Source: Nageia nagi
Taxonomy: Eukaryota > Pinophyta
Reading direction: 5' to 3'
Assembly: GCA_050084985.1 (NCBI GenBank)
Contig: JBITNC010000001.1
Location: 151,652,001-151,716,000 of the forward strand
DNA: 64,000 bases
The notes under the pieces are model-generated. The model was given only the letters and a program-made list of their open reading frames with translations, searched no databases and had not been told where the DNA came from. Shown here piece after piece: positions 31,943 through 44,160 of this stretch (position 1 is the first letter of the stretch; the number at the start of each line of letters is the position of its first letter). Both the position numbers and the translations under genes were made by a program.

Positions 31943-32485
31943 TATTGGAATGTATAATGCGTTATTGTAAGGTCTCTTTATGTAATTCACTTAATACTTG
32001 AGGGTATCCTTAAATACCTTAAGTATTTAATGAATATGATAATGTTAATTTACTAATACTTAGATACCTTTTAAGTATTTGTGAATAAGATAATGTAACT
32101 TATCCTTCACTCCATCTCACGAGCATACCCAAGGGTGTTGCATGTCATGACTTTGTACAATGGTTAAATGAGTAATCTAAGGGAGTATGTTGGCTTATAA
32201 ATATAGGGCTCTTTCCTTGAGATGACTCACTCAAATTTGTAACAAAGTTATGCTCTTATCTAGGTTATAAGAGAAATGAGAAAGAGTTGTTGCAAGAGAG
32301 TGCTCTTTGAGAATAAGATCTTAGATTAGTGGATGTACTCCCATGGTTGGAGGAACCATATTATATTGGTATCATCTTGTCTAAATGCTACTTTGAATTT
32401 CTATTCTTAATGCATAAGGAATTTGAGAGAGCTTTCATATGATCTTGGGTAATTAGGGATTTAGTCATTTAGGTTTTTTTTCTCA
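31943..32485 (+). repeat. 5' LTR of element A
   Basis: 543 bp, starting TATTGGAATG (TG lost to TA) and ending TCTCA. A TATA-like CTTATAAATATAG lies near 32195. In U3, a unit ACTTAATACTTGAGGGTATC ... AATATGATAATGTTAA is followed by a degenerate second copy (ACTAATACTTAGATACC ... AATAAGATAATGTAA). Element B has only one such unit. Confidence 0.92.
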
Positions 32486-33984
32486 ATGGGTATCTAGAGC
32501 TATACTTGGAGGCTTCTCTTCAACATATTTGGAGGTTCATCTTCATTCTTTTGAGGTAAAATCAAGTGAAGGTATAACCTCTTACCCTCTTGATTTTTGA
32601 TTTTTTGGACTATTTCATTATGTTACTAACATTGTTTATGTGTGTGTTGTAATTTTTCTTGAGAAAAATTGCTTAAAATATATTGTTGTTACAATTTTTT
32701 TACTAACCTTTTACGGTAGTTGTAAAATTTTTTGAAAATATTTTGCCTAAGAATGTAATAAAAATATATTGTTAGGAGCATTTAGTATGCACATTTATCA
32801 TGAAGCATGACTAAATTTGCAATTTTTTTACATTATATTTATTTGTGTACAAAAATTTCAATTTTTTATTTCTACAAAAAATATGCAATTTTTTTTAAAG
32901 GTCATATACTATTTTTTCTATATTAAAAAGGGGGAGTTATTTTCTTTAGTGTTAAAATAATTTTTTTCTTCTCTAAAGGGAAATTGCAATTGGGATTTTT
33001 TTAAGTACATTTATTATTGTTGAAGAAGGGGAATAATTTCTTATGCTATCAGGGTGAAATTTTTGCTAAGTTCAAGTTTTTAAGTAAAAAAGGGGGGTGG
33101 GGGGAATCCTTATTTTTTATTGTTACTTAGAAATAATGAACTCATGCATTTTTGTAAAGAGGTATTCTTGGGGTTGTGATAAAATCCATTGGACTCTTAG
33201 GTTTTAATATTGGATGATGTATCATTTTTTTAAGCACTTTACTTTATTTTTACAAAAATCATAAACATTGAAAGTATGCTCCTTAAAATGAACACATCTG
33301 CACATTTATTTCAAAACATGATTTGTTTGGGAAGCCACAAGGTAGATGGAGCATTTAGTCTATTGATCCAAATGGTGTAAATTTTATCTTCTTAATTGCC
33401 TCTAAGTCTTCTATTGGACTAGACATAACTCCATATAGGTTTACATGCATATGTGTAATCATATCACATATCTGCATGTTCATTTAGGAATTATCTTGAT
33501 AACTTAGGAGGACAACTCGAAACATAATCAAGATAATAATTTGGCCAATATAATATACATCACACTTTTGTAAAATATCTAGTACTTCTCCTTGTGAGAG
33601 TATATTTCTAACCATAGGGGAACTAGTTGAGGATTGGTAGGACTTGAGCTCCTTCACGTATTGGATTTCATTACCAAGTATTGCATGTAGACATCCAAGT
33701 GAAGGCCTAATTTTAAACAAGAAAATATACCCTCTCTACAATAATATTACTTGGTTATGATAAAATGTTATATGTATGGGATATATCATTTGATTTGATT
33801 GTAAACTTTTTGCACATGTGAAATTGGTTAAAAAATTTAAGCATACCTTGTTGATTATCTTTAGTTAAAATTAAACATGTATGATTGATTAATTTGAACA
33901 AACTCAACATGTATGATTGATTAATTTGGTTTACAAATTTAACATTCTTACATTGGTTGACATTTTCACCTTCTTTTGTAGCAA
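32486..33984 (+). other. Element A primer site and leader
   Basis: A degraded primer site TGGGTATCTAGAGC at 32487-32500 (expected TGGTATCAGAGC) follows the LTR. The 1.5-kb leader is T-rich and non-coding. A block around 33480-33720 (TTATCTTGATAACTTAGGAG, GGATTGGTAGGACTTGAG, AAGTGAAGGCCTAATTTTA) is shared with B's leader, so the leader itself is a conserved part of the family. Confidence 0.75.
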
Positions 33985-34966
33985 ATGGGAGATTCATTTT
34001 CACCCAAGCACATTTTAGATGGTTCCAACTACGGTATTTGGGAATTGAGGATGAAAGTAGAGCTCCAAAATGGATATTGTGGAAAAGGATAACTGAAAAC
34101 CAAGTTGCTCCAATATATGAGAAGGAACTTGAGGCTTACAACATAAAGAATGAGTTGATAACCTCTATGATCTTTTATTTAGTTTCATACGAAGTCCTCT
34201 TCATGATCTCTTCTTCAAACTTTGCAAAGGAAGCTTGGGATAGGATGAAGAAAATATACCTTAGTACCAAAGTCTCTAGGAGGTACACCATACTCCAAAA
34301 ATTGTTACAATCATGTTAAGGGAAAATTAAAGTGTTGTAATATACTTGAAAAAGATTGTTGATCTCAGGACCTAGCTTGTGGGGTGTAGCTACAATTGGA
34401 TCAATGATGAGTTTATGGTGTTCATCATACTTCAAAGCCTCTTTTCTAAATTCAGTCACTTCATTACTATCATTTAGAAAATACTTGATGATGAAGAATA
34501 AGTATACTCCTTGGAAAATGTTTCAAGGTTTCTATTGAAACATTAGAAAACTTTCAACAAAAAATTGTTGATCTCCACTCCCAAGGAGCATTATGTGGCA
34601 TTAGGACCAATGAAGACTCACTTTAAAAAGAAGTTCAAAAGCCAAAAACAATCTTTCCATTCTTCGAAAAAGGACTTCAATAAAGGTGGAAACCAAAAAC
34701 AAAATGGCTATGACAAGTCTAGTAAATCTAAACCTAAAGATAAATTTGATGGCAATTGTAATTTTATAGCATCTATGGTCATAAAGAATCCAATTGCTAT
34801 AAGAAAAAAAAAGAACAAGGTGGTAAAGGAATTGAAAAAATCAAATAACTTCAAAGGCAAAAAGAAGAATAATAAATCTACTTTTATTTGTGATCTTTAC
34901 TCTAGGTCTCACACTTTCCCAAATGATTGGGTTATTGACTCTGGGTGCACAAATCACATGTTTTGA
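33985..34966 (+). pseudogene. Element A gag and protease start
   Basis: The ATG at 33985 opens MGDSFSPKHILDGSNYGIWE, LRMKVEL, then a frameshift by about 34060. The next frame reads YEKELEAYNIKNELITSMIF, SNFAKEAWDRMKKIYLSTKV to a stop at 34317. After a further broken stretch, 34565-34966 is open: a Lys/Asn-rich basic region, a destroyed zinc knuckle (NGNCNFIASMVIKN), and the protease motif WVIDSGCTNHMF at its end, where D-S-G is intact, followed by a stop. Confidence 0.85.
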
Positions 34967-35011
34967 AAATAATAAGTTTAAAAATTTTCTAAGTATAGGA
35001 AGGATGCAGTT

Positions 35012-35870
35012 GTGATAGGTGATAATTCATTCCTTAAATTCCAAGGGATTAGGAGTGTGTTGTTATATATAAAGGTTCTTGAAAATGTGCTCTATGTGTC
35101 TAAACTTAGTATGAACCTTCCTTCCATAATTCAAGTTGCAAAAATAGGATACTCATTCGAGTTCAACTCACACTCCTGGTCCATTAAAAAAGGATCAATG
35201 AAAGATGATCTCTACATTATGGATCAAGTGCCAACAAAGATGTGCTTTACTATGAATGTTTGCTTTATGACCAATTTTTGGCACTATTGATTAGGACACC
35301 TTAACCATAAAAGCATTCACATAATGAAAAATCAAGAACTTGTGGTAGGTTTACCTTCGATATCACTCATAATTGATTTTTGTGAGAAGTGCATCTTAGG
35401 CAAGATGAATAAGCAAAAGTTTGAGTAAGATAAGGCAACAAGGACAACACAACCTCTTAAACTTATGCATTTATATTTGATGGGTTTATTTGAGACTAAG
35501 TCTCTTAGGAGAGCATCTTATGTCTTGACCTTCACATAAGATTTCAATAGGATGACATTTGGTTATCTACTCAAGCATAAGGGTAAAACCTTTGACAGGT
35601 TCAAATATTTCAAAGCCTTTGTTGAAAATGAAATTGACTTCAAAATCAAAATGTTGATATCTAATAACAAGGGTGAATAAAATAACAATAAGTTCAATGA
35701 ATATTATGCCAAATACAAAATCAAGAGGTGGTTCACGATGCCTTACACCCTTAAATAAAATCATATTTTTGAAAGAAAGAATAGAACAATTCAAGAAATG
35801 TCTAGGTGCATGTTGGGTGAAGCTATGAACATTGCGATCTATACCTTGAATGGTGCCCTAAGAAAGCAGT
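35012..35870 (+). pseudogene. Element A protease end and integrase
   Basis: Pieces read VIGDNSFLKFQGIRSVLLYI, VLENVLYVSKLSMNLPSIIQ and SIKKGSMKDDLYIMDQVPTK (protease C-part and GAG-pre-integrase). Later frames give GHLNHKSI-like sequence, CEKCILGKMNKQ, YVLTFT-DFNRMTFGYLLKH and RWFTMPYTLK. The catalytic glutamate region IFERKNRTIQEM is present, but the second catalytic aspartate position reads ISNNKGE instead of SDNG. Several stops and frameshifts occur. Confidence 0.8.
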
Positions 35871-36199
35871 TGAAGGTAAAACCCTTTTTGGTTGTGATGC
35901 TTATGCCTTCATTGTTTCTGAGAAAATAAAGAAGTTGGACAAGAGGTCCAAAAAATTCATCTTTATGGACTATGACAATCAACATAGAGGCTACAGGCTC
36001 TACTCTCCTTCATCCATAGCAATCTTCATCTTGAGGGTTGTATAGTTAAATGAAATTCTTAATTAATCTTCTTCCTATGAGGATCTGAATGATCTTGATG
36101 ACTCTTTTGATGCACTAACTAGTTTGATATCAGTGTAGATAAGTCACCTCAGGAGCAAGATTCTCCAACACAAAGGATAATGAGAAATATAAACTAAAA

Positions 36200-37060
36200 T
36201 AAATCCTTTTTTGTTAAAATTAATAGAGAATGAGCCCTCATCATTCAAAGAAGCTTTGCCATGAAAGTGGAGTATGAGACGTTGATGAAAAATCAAACTT
36301 GAGATTTGGTTCCCTATCTTAATGAACAAAATGTGATTGGCAATAAATGGATTTACAAGGTCAAATACAATTCAATTAGAGAAATTAAGAAATACAAGGT
36401 AAGGTTAGTATCCAAGGGTTTCAATTAGAAATAGATAGTTGATTATGAGGAAACCTTTGCTCTAGTGGCAAAGATGGCTATGGTTAGGTTAATTCTTGCT
36501 CTTTCATTAGCTTAGGGATGGAAAGTTTTTCAACTTGACATCAAGAGTGCTTTTCTCAATGATGAATTAGATGTGAAGATCTACATGAATCAACTAGAAG
36601 GGTTTGTTGTAGAAGGCAAAGAATCCTTTATGTGTAAGCTAAAGAAGTCCTTGTATGGATTTAAAAAAGCAACTAAAGCCTAGTACAAAAAATATTTTAG
36701 GATAATTTGTAGATATTGGTTCCTCCAAGTGCTTCTCTAATTAACATATTTAAGTACTCAACTAGGGACAATGTTTGGTCTTGTTTCTTCTCTATATGGA
36801 TGATCTTTTGATCATAAGAAATAATGACAAAATCATCCAAAAGTGCATATCCAAATTGAACTTAATATTTGAAATGACTAATTTTGGTCTCTTATACTAC
36901 TATTTTTATATGCAAGTGTACCAATACAAGGATTGTACCTACCTTAGTCAATCTAAGTATATCTCAAACATATTGCAAAAATTTGGAAAGGGGAAGTGCA
37001 AACCTAGTGTGATCCCAATATCTCCTAAAATCACTCACTCTTAGCTTCAACTATCAGTTG
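36200..37060 (+). pseudogene. Element A reverse transcriptase
   Basis: Recognisable pieces are DLVPYLNEQNVIGNKWIYKV, YEETFALVAKMAMVRLILAL, VFQLDIKSAFLNDELDVKIY, MNQLEGFVVEGKESFMCKLK and, in an open segment from 36775, LFLLYMDDLLIIRNNDKIIQ with an intact YMDD, then QVYQYKDCTYLSQSKYISNI. At least six stops or shifts break the frame. Divergence from B's RT is high, in keeping with an older copy. Confidence 0.85.
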
Positions 37061-37069
37061 GTAGATACT

Positions 37070-37766
37070 AAATAGTTTATAGATACTACATATTACAAAA
37101 AATTAACTATCTGTATACTTTATTTGACTATTTTAAGTCTATATATTACCTTTGTAGTAAATCTTATGGTACAATTTATGCAAAAATTGAATGTTAAGCA
37201 CGTTAATGTTGTTAAACTAATCTTGAGGTATGTTTTTGAAATGAAAGATCTTGCTCTCAAGTATTCCAAGTTTTTCTTATTTTTTCTTTCAAGGTGCTTA
37301 GATTTTGACTATGGGAAAATAGAGATGATAGAAAATCAACATCTACTTATATGTTCATCATTGGTTTAGGTGCCATATCTTAGGCTTCCAAGAAGAAGCC
37401 TACTGCTGCTCTCTCCACCATAGAGATATAATATATCAAGCCATATCATTCATGGCCTAGGAAGCCATTTGGTTGAGGCATATTCTAAAAGAAATTAGGT
37501 ATGAGCAAGCTCATCCATCTCAGATTTTTTTAGATAATTAGTCAGTTATTGCTTTATCAAAGAACCTTATTTTCTATCAAAAAATTAAACATGTTAAAAT
37601 TCAAGTATATTTTATCAAGAGAAGGTTTTGGATGGTATCCTTCAATTGCAGTATTATCCATCAATCCTAAACTCTATTGATTTGCTCACCAAACCATTTC
37701 TAAATCTCAATTCTACAAGCTTGGGGAATCTATTGGGTCAGTAAAGTTGCCCTTAAGGGGGAGTGA
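37070..37766 (+). pseudogene. Element A RNase H, ending at an internal purine tract
   Basis: Broken pieces include VKHVNVVKLILRYVFEMKDL, a SKKKPTAALSTIEI-like strand, WLRHILKEIRYEQ and FLDN-SVIALSKN. The coding part ends at CTTAAGGGGGAGTGAAG (37752-37768). That looks like a polypurine tract, yet the real LTR of A starts far downstream at 46452. Confidence 0.75.
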
Positions 37767-38187
37767 AGGTTGAATTCATGTCTATGATAATAATTTCATC
37801 ATTAGGAGGATTTTTTATTTGTATAGTTTTGATATTTTTATGTATGTCTTCATGGTTAGTTCACTCTATGTGAGGAACTTATAAACTTTTAAGCATATGA
37901 TGGCTTTTGAAAATACTTGTTATCCATATGTGAGGAACCAGTATGTACTTTTTGACACTATTTAGTTATCTATATGTGAGGAACTCATATATGCTTATGA
38001 TCTATTTTTTATATGGATCAACATATATTTTTATGCAACAAGTGACTATGAGTATTGGCTTGTCATCTTCATGATGACTTATAGTGCACCATTGATCAAT
38101 TTATGAAATTCATTACTTGATTCATCTATCTTATGTTGATATGAATATTTATATGATGCATTTGATTGATCTTGTTTAGGAGTTTCT
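37767..38187 (+). other. Element A 3' untranslated part, left of the B insertion
   Basis: Contains three copies of a phrase like TTATCCATATGTGAGGAAC near 37870-37990, also present in B. It ends at TTTCT (38183-38187), the left target copy of B. The continuation of this part is at 46143-46451. Confidence 0.8.
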
Positions 38188-38683
38188 TGTTGGAATGTAT
38201 AATGCATTATTATAAAGGTTTGTATTAAATCTTCTATGAAAGTTCACTAATACTTAAAGGTATCATTTGATACCTTAAGTATTTAAGTGAATATGATAAT
38301 GTAACTTGTCTTACACTCCATGTCATGAGCATGCCCCTTGGGTAAAAGGATGTGCATGTCATGCTTTTGTACATTGGATAAAAGGATGATCCAAAGAGGG
38401 ATTTTGGCCTATAAATAGAAGGCTCCCTCTTTGTGATTAAAAACCAATTTGTGGAGTAAAGTTGTGCTAGAGGATAGTGTTTAGGAGTTGAGATGATTGT
38501 AAGAGAGTTGTATTTGTGATTGAAGTAAAGATTTAGTTAGTGGATGTACTTCTAGTTGGAGGAACCACTTACATCTTGTGTTATCTTTGTGAGATTGCTT
38601 TGTGTGATAGTTAGATGTGAATTGAGAGCTTTCATATGATCTTGGTAGTTTAAGATTGTTTTTGTTATAGTTCAATTCTCTCA
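38188..38683 (+). repeat. 5' LTR of element B
   Basis: 496 bp, TGTTGGAATG to TTCTCTCA. The TATA box is CCTATAAATAGA at about 38409. U3 holds an inverted repeat, CTTAAAGGTATC-ATTT-GATACCTTAAG, at about 38253-38279. Confidence 0.95.
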
Positions 38684-40875
38684 TTTGTTATCAGAGCTTC
38701 TTGGTAGCTCCTCTTCACATCCTTAGTGTGGAAGCTCTTCTTCATCAACATTCTTGGAGGTCCTTCATCCTTCTCTTCATAGTAAGGTAAAATAGCTTAA
38801 AAGCTATAACCTCCTTTCCTTTTTCTTGGGGGATTATATTCATTAGAATACTAACATTTTCTATATGAAATGTGTTAACCCTTTTGTTATGGTTACGATA
38901 GCAATAAAATGCTTTTGTTACCTCTTATGTTAGTAGCATTATTTTTAAGAGGATATTATACAACAATTGCATTTTGTGTTTTAAATAAATAATACATATA
39001 TTTTATAAAGAGATTTGCTTTTAATCTTATAATATTATATAAAATATAAAGTTTTATTTTGTTACTTAAAATAAAAAAAGGAAGGAGGGAGACAAATTTC
39101 TTATTTTTTTTTAAGAAGTAGTGTTATTATTACATGCTTTTACAAACATTAATTTTGTATTTGAAAATAAAATTATTTATTTGCAATATAGTCTACATTT
39201 ATTTTTTGAAATCCATCAAAAAAGGGGGGGTAATAGTACAATTTTTTTTAACCTTTTACAATTTTTTTTGTGGGGGGAAAGTGATCATGTATGTAGGCAG
39301 CTATGTTGGTATTCTTCTTGCTAAATTTTTCACTTTGCACCTCCTCTTATGCATTAAAATAGGTAGCCTCCTTCCTTTTGTGGACCCCTCCTACTTTAAT
39401 TTGCATGTGCCCCTTCCTACTATTCTCTCCTATCGTGCATGTGGCTTTTTCTGAGCACTCTCATCCTCATCATGCGTGTGGCTCTGAAATGGAGTCTCTA
39501 CACCCTTACATTGCACCTCTAGGCATCCATTTCAAACTCTTGATCCACCTTTCTTACTAAATGGTAGCCCTCTCAACCCTCACAGCTGACCTTCCATCTT
39601 CGCATAGTCAAACTCAGATTCTCAACTCATCACACTTTATCAAGGTTGCACCTTCGCTTAGGTCTATCCTCTTAGTTGCTAGACCTCCATTCTCAATCAA
39701 CCTCTCTCAGACCTCCATCTCATCGGCATGGCTCATTAAATATCAACAATGGCCTCTCTCTTTCCCTTTGTGGCACCTTTGCCTAGGGAAATTTTATAAA
39801 TTTTTTACTTAAATTGTTGGACCCTTATTATTTTTAAGTATTGAATCCTTATGCAATACTTCAAATTTTTTAGACCTTTAATGCAATTTTATGAATGGAA
39901 TTATGCATTTTTTTCTTTTATGCAAAGTTAATAAATTAACTTGTGCAAATTATGAAATGATGAATAGTTCTTGAGTTAAATAATGCATGCCTATTACTTA
40001 TTTTTTAATAGAATGTTGCATGCTTATGCTTAAGTTTTTTTTTTTTTTACAAACTGAACTTGTGCAAAATTAGGATTGATGTAAAGATATCCTTTAGGGG
40101 TTGGTAAACAAAATCCATTAGACAATTAGGTTTCAAATTGAATGGATGATATTTTACTTATGCTCTTTTATTTCATGTTTTGCATTTTGATTTATTTGCT
40201 TATGCAAACAAAAATGCAAACATTGATCTAAAATGAATGCATTCGCATGTACATTCTGCAATATGACTTGTTTAGAGAGCCATGAGGTGAGGACAGGTAA
40301 ATTGGAGCCTTTAAGTTTGATGATCCAATTGGTAAAAAGTTTATACTTCTTAATTACCCCTAATTCCTCTGTTGGTTTGGACGTAACTCTATTAGGTGGA
40401 AAGGTATGTGTGTAGTGATACCATATGTTCGCACATCCATTCAGGGATTATCCTGATAACCTAGGAGGAAAACTTGAAACCTATTCAAGATTAATAATTT
40501 GACTAATCCAATAAACATTAAAACCTTAAAAAATAGCTAGTACTTCTCCTTATGAAAGTATATTGTTGCCTAAGGTGAACTGGTTGAGGATTGGTAGGAC
40601 CTAGGCTCCTCTTATGTGGACATCCAGGTGAAGGCCTAATTTTAGACAAGAAAACAAACCTCAATAATGTCACTCTACATCTACAATTTTCGAGATGAGA
40701 AATGTATTTGGTTCCATGGGTTATTAATTGAGTTGTAAAATATTTGCACTTGTAAATCAAATTAAGCATACCTTTAGTGTTAAATGTAACATGTATTATT
40801 TACTTAGGTAAAATTTAACATTTAATATTGTTTATTAAAACCACATGCTTATTATTTCACATTCTTATGTAGCAA
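38684..40875 (+). other. Element B primer site and long leader
   Basis: The primer site TGTTATCAGAGC (38686-38697) has one change from the tRNA-Met complement. The leader is mostly T-rich like A's. It includes a block of about 0.5 kb (39290-39800) rich in C and T that has no counterpart in A's leader. The conserved leader block (TTATCCTGATAACCTAGGAG, GGATTGGTAGGACCTAGG) lies at about 40447-40650. Small open frames in the CT-rich block carry no recognisable domain. Confidence 0.75.
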
Positions 40876-41940
40876 ATGGGAGAATCCTTTTTACCCAAAC
40901 ACATTCTTGATGGTTCCAACTATAGGATTTGGGAACCTTAGATGAGAGTTGAATTGCAGGCAAGGAAGCTTTGGCAAATAATAAATGAGAACCTTGTACC
41001 TTCTACAGATGAGAAGGCACTAGAGGCTTACAACACAAAAAATGAGTTGGCAACCTCCATGATTTATCATGCAGTTTTAGATGATATGCTACTGATGATT
41101 TCTTCTTCAACCTCAACAAAGGAAGCATGAGATAAGCTTAAGCAAATCTACCTTGGTTCAAACTTTTCAAGAAGATTTACCATTCTCTAAAAGTTATTTC
41201 AATCTCATCAAGGGGAAGATAAAAATGTGGCTATCTACTTGAACAAAATCATTGACCTAAGGATCCAACTTATTGCTTGTGGATGCAATTGGATCAATGA
41301 TGAGTTCATGGTCTTCATCATTCTTCAAAACTTTTCTTCAAAATTTAGAAACTTTGTGATGGTTATGGAAATAAGGCTTGATGATGAAGAAGTCTTTTCC
41401 CTTGAGAACCTTTTAAGGAATCTATTGAAGTATGAGAAAACCCTTAACAATAAGGTGTTGATTTTTTCTTCTAAGGATAATAACGTTGCTCTTGGAGCAA
41501 CCAAAACTTCTTTCAAGAAGAAGTTCAACCATTAAAAGAAATCTTATCCTTCTTCCTACAAAAGGTTTGAGAAAAGCGATAGTGGCTACAATAGTAGTAG
41601 GAACAACAAAAACAACAACCATAATAGTAGGAATAATAGTAACAATAATCATTTAAAGTAAAAAGATGGAAAAGGCAAAGCAAACACTCCTTATCCTAAG
41701 GAAAAGTTTGATGGCAATTGTAACTATTGTGGCATTCAACGTCACAAAGAAATTGATTACTACAAAAAGAAAAGAGAGGAAAAGAATAAAGGTAATGGAA
41801 ATGTAAAAAACTACAAAAGAAATCAGAATATTTATGTTAGTTTTGCTGTGATGCTCTACTCCATATCTCGTTATTTTTCATCTAAATGGATTGTTGACTG
41901 TAGTTGCACTAATCACCTATGCTTTGAAAAATAAAAGTTT
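40876..41940 (+). pseudogene. Element B gag and protease motif
   Basis: The ATG at 40876 opens MGESFLPKHILDGSNYRIWE, then P and a stop. It resumes MRVELQARKLWQIINENLVP, ALEAYNTKNELATSMIYHAV, a stop at KEA-, and 41227-41535 (YLNKIIDLRIQLIACGCNWI, FSSKFRNFVMVMEIRLDDEE). An Asn/Ser-rich stretch precedes the zinc knuckle CNYCGIQRHKEIDYY, whose last cysteine is Tyr. The protease motif at about 41890 reads WIVDCSCTNHLC, so the D-S-G active site is D-C-S and should be inactive. Confidence 0.88.
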
Positions 41941-43220
41941 GAAAACTTTCACAAGTATAAAAAAGATGCTGTTATGATAAGTGATAACTCTACCCTTGAA
42001 TTCCAAGTAATTGGAAGTGTGCTAATTCATGAAAAGATTCTTAAAAATGTTCTCTATGTTCTTAAGTTAAGGATGAATCTTCTCTTCATGATTCAAGTTG
42101 CTAGAAAAGGGTACTCTTTTGAGTTTGACTCTCAATCCTAGTGCATTAAAAAAGGGCTTACCACTTTGGTTAAAGGATCAATGAAAAATAACCTCTACAT
42201 TATGGATCAAGTTCTATCAAAGATGTGTCTTACTTCTAGTGCATGTCCTAAAGGCAATCTTTGGCACCATCATTTAGGGCACTTTAATCATAAGAGTATT
42301 CAAGTCATGAAAGACCAAGAACTTGTGGAAGGTTTGCCTTCAATTTCTCCTTCAATTGGTCTATGCAAGAAATGCATTCTTGGCAAGATGCATAGATAAA
42401 AATTTAAAAAAGATAAGGTAACAAGAGCATCTCAACCTTTTCAACTTGTGCATTTAGATTTGATGAGTCTATTTCAAACTAAATCACTTGGAGAAGCATA
42501 TTATGTCTTGACCTTCATTGATGACTTTAGTAGGATGAGCTTTGGGTATCTACTTGAACACATAGATCAAACCTTTGAGAGTTTTAAGGTTTTTAAGGTC
42601 TTTATTGAGAATAAAACTAACCTTAAAATCAAGACGTTGAGATCAGATAATGGAAGAGAATATAACAATAATGAGTTCAATAACTATTATGCTAAGTATG
42701 GAATCAAGAGATAATTTACAATTCCTTACACTTCTCAATAGAATAGTTTTACTAAAAGAAAAAATAAAATAATTATGAAGATGGCTAGATGCATGTTGGG
42801 TAATATTTCTAAATTCTTATGGGGTGAAGCTATGAGCACTACTATTTACACCTTGAATAGGTGTCCCATAAAATCTGTTTAGAGTAAAACTACTTGTGAG
42901 ACATGGTTAGGAAGAAAACCTAACATTTATCACCTTAGGGTGCTTGGTTGTGAAGCATTCTCCTACATTATTTTTAAAAAAATGGAAGAAGTTGGAAAAA
43001 AGAGCTAAAAAATGCATCTTTGTGGGTTATGATAGTCAGCACAGAGGCTATAGGCTCCAATCTCCAACCTATAAATTAGTGTTCATTTCAAGGGATGTAA
43101 AGTTCAATGAACTTCTTGATGAATCTACTTCTAATGAGGATGTTGATGATCCAAAGGATTGTTCAGTTGCTCCTAGCTGGTTGGATATTGATGTCGATAA
43201 GTCATCTCAAGAATAAAATT
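41941..43220 (+). pseudogene. Element B integrase
   Basis: 42166-42399 carries the zinc domain NLWHHHLGHFNHKSIQVMKD and LCKKCILGKMHR. 42448-42714 is the core: HLDLMSLFQTKSLGEAYYVL, TFIDDFSRMSFGYLLEH and IKTLRSDNGREYNNNEFNNY, with both catalytic aspartates. After a stop the glutamate region reads NSFTKRKNKIIMKM where VERKNR is expected, so the catalytic Glu is Lys. 42944-43216 gives the C-terminal part CIFVGYDSQHRGYRLQSPTY and an acidic end. Confidence 0.9.
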
Positions 43221-44160
43221 CTCCAACACAAATGGTAACAAGGAGCATGAACTTGAACAAATATTTAATTACTAAAATTAATAACAAGCATGAGCCCTAA
43301 ACCTTCAAAGAAGCTTCTAAGCATGAATGCTAGATGGAATCCATGAAAGTTGAGTATGAGGCACTTATGAAAAATAAAACTTGGGACTTGGTTCCTTATC
43401 CCAATGAAAAGAATGTGATTGGCAATAAGTGGATCTACAAGGTCAAGTTCAATTCAGTAGGAGATATTGAAAAATACAAAGCAAGGTTAATAGGTAAAGG
43501 TTTTGCTCAAAAATACGATGTAGCTTATGAGAAAACCTTTGCATTCATGGTAAATATGCCTACTGTAAGAGTTATCTTTCCTCTTTTTGCAGCTCAAAGA
43601 TGAAAATTTTTTCAACTTGATGTCAAGAGTGCATTTTTTAATGGTGACTTAGATGTGAAAATCTTCATGAATCAACTAGAAGGCTTTATTGTGAAAGGTA
43701 AAGAGTCCTTTGTGTGCAAGCTAAACAAGTCATTGTATGGACTTAAGCAAGCACTTAGAGCTTGGTACAAAAAGATTTTAGGGTACTTTGTAGATTATAG
43801 ATTCTCCAAGTGTTTTTTTAACTCTGATCTATATGTGCTCAATCAAGAAAAAGATGTGGTCTTGGTTCTCCTTTATGTGGATAATCTTTTGATTACTAGT
43901 AATAATAATGAAATCATTCAAGAGTGCATATCCAAACTTAAGGCAACATTTGAAATGATTGATCTTGGTTTCTTGCATTACTATCTTAGAATGCAAGTGT
44001 ATCAATACAAGGATTATACTTACCTCAGTTAATCTAAGTATATATTAGATATCTTATAGAAGTTTGGAATAGAGGAGTGTAGATATGCTGTAATCTCAGT
44101 CTCTCTTGGAATCACTATTTCTTTGAGCTCTAACACTTAGTTAGATGATTTTATAGCTTA
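43221..44160 (+). pseudogene. Element B reverse transcriptase
   Basis: 43334-43603 reads DLVPYPNEKNVIGNKWIYKV, YKARLIGKGFAQKYDVAYEK. After one stop, 43655-44032 reads MNQLEGFIVKGKESFVCKLN, KSLYGLKQALRAWYKKILGY and VLVLLYVDNLLITSNNNEII. The catalytic YVDD is YVDN here, a loss of one metal-binding aspartate. LGFLHYYLRMQVYQYKDYTY follows. Only a few stops interrupt the domain. Confidence 0.9.

Noticed and set aside
39121-39812. Several overlapping plus-strand frames in the B leader
   Set aside because: They are short, mutually overlapping and CT-biased, and lie in an untranslated leader.
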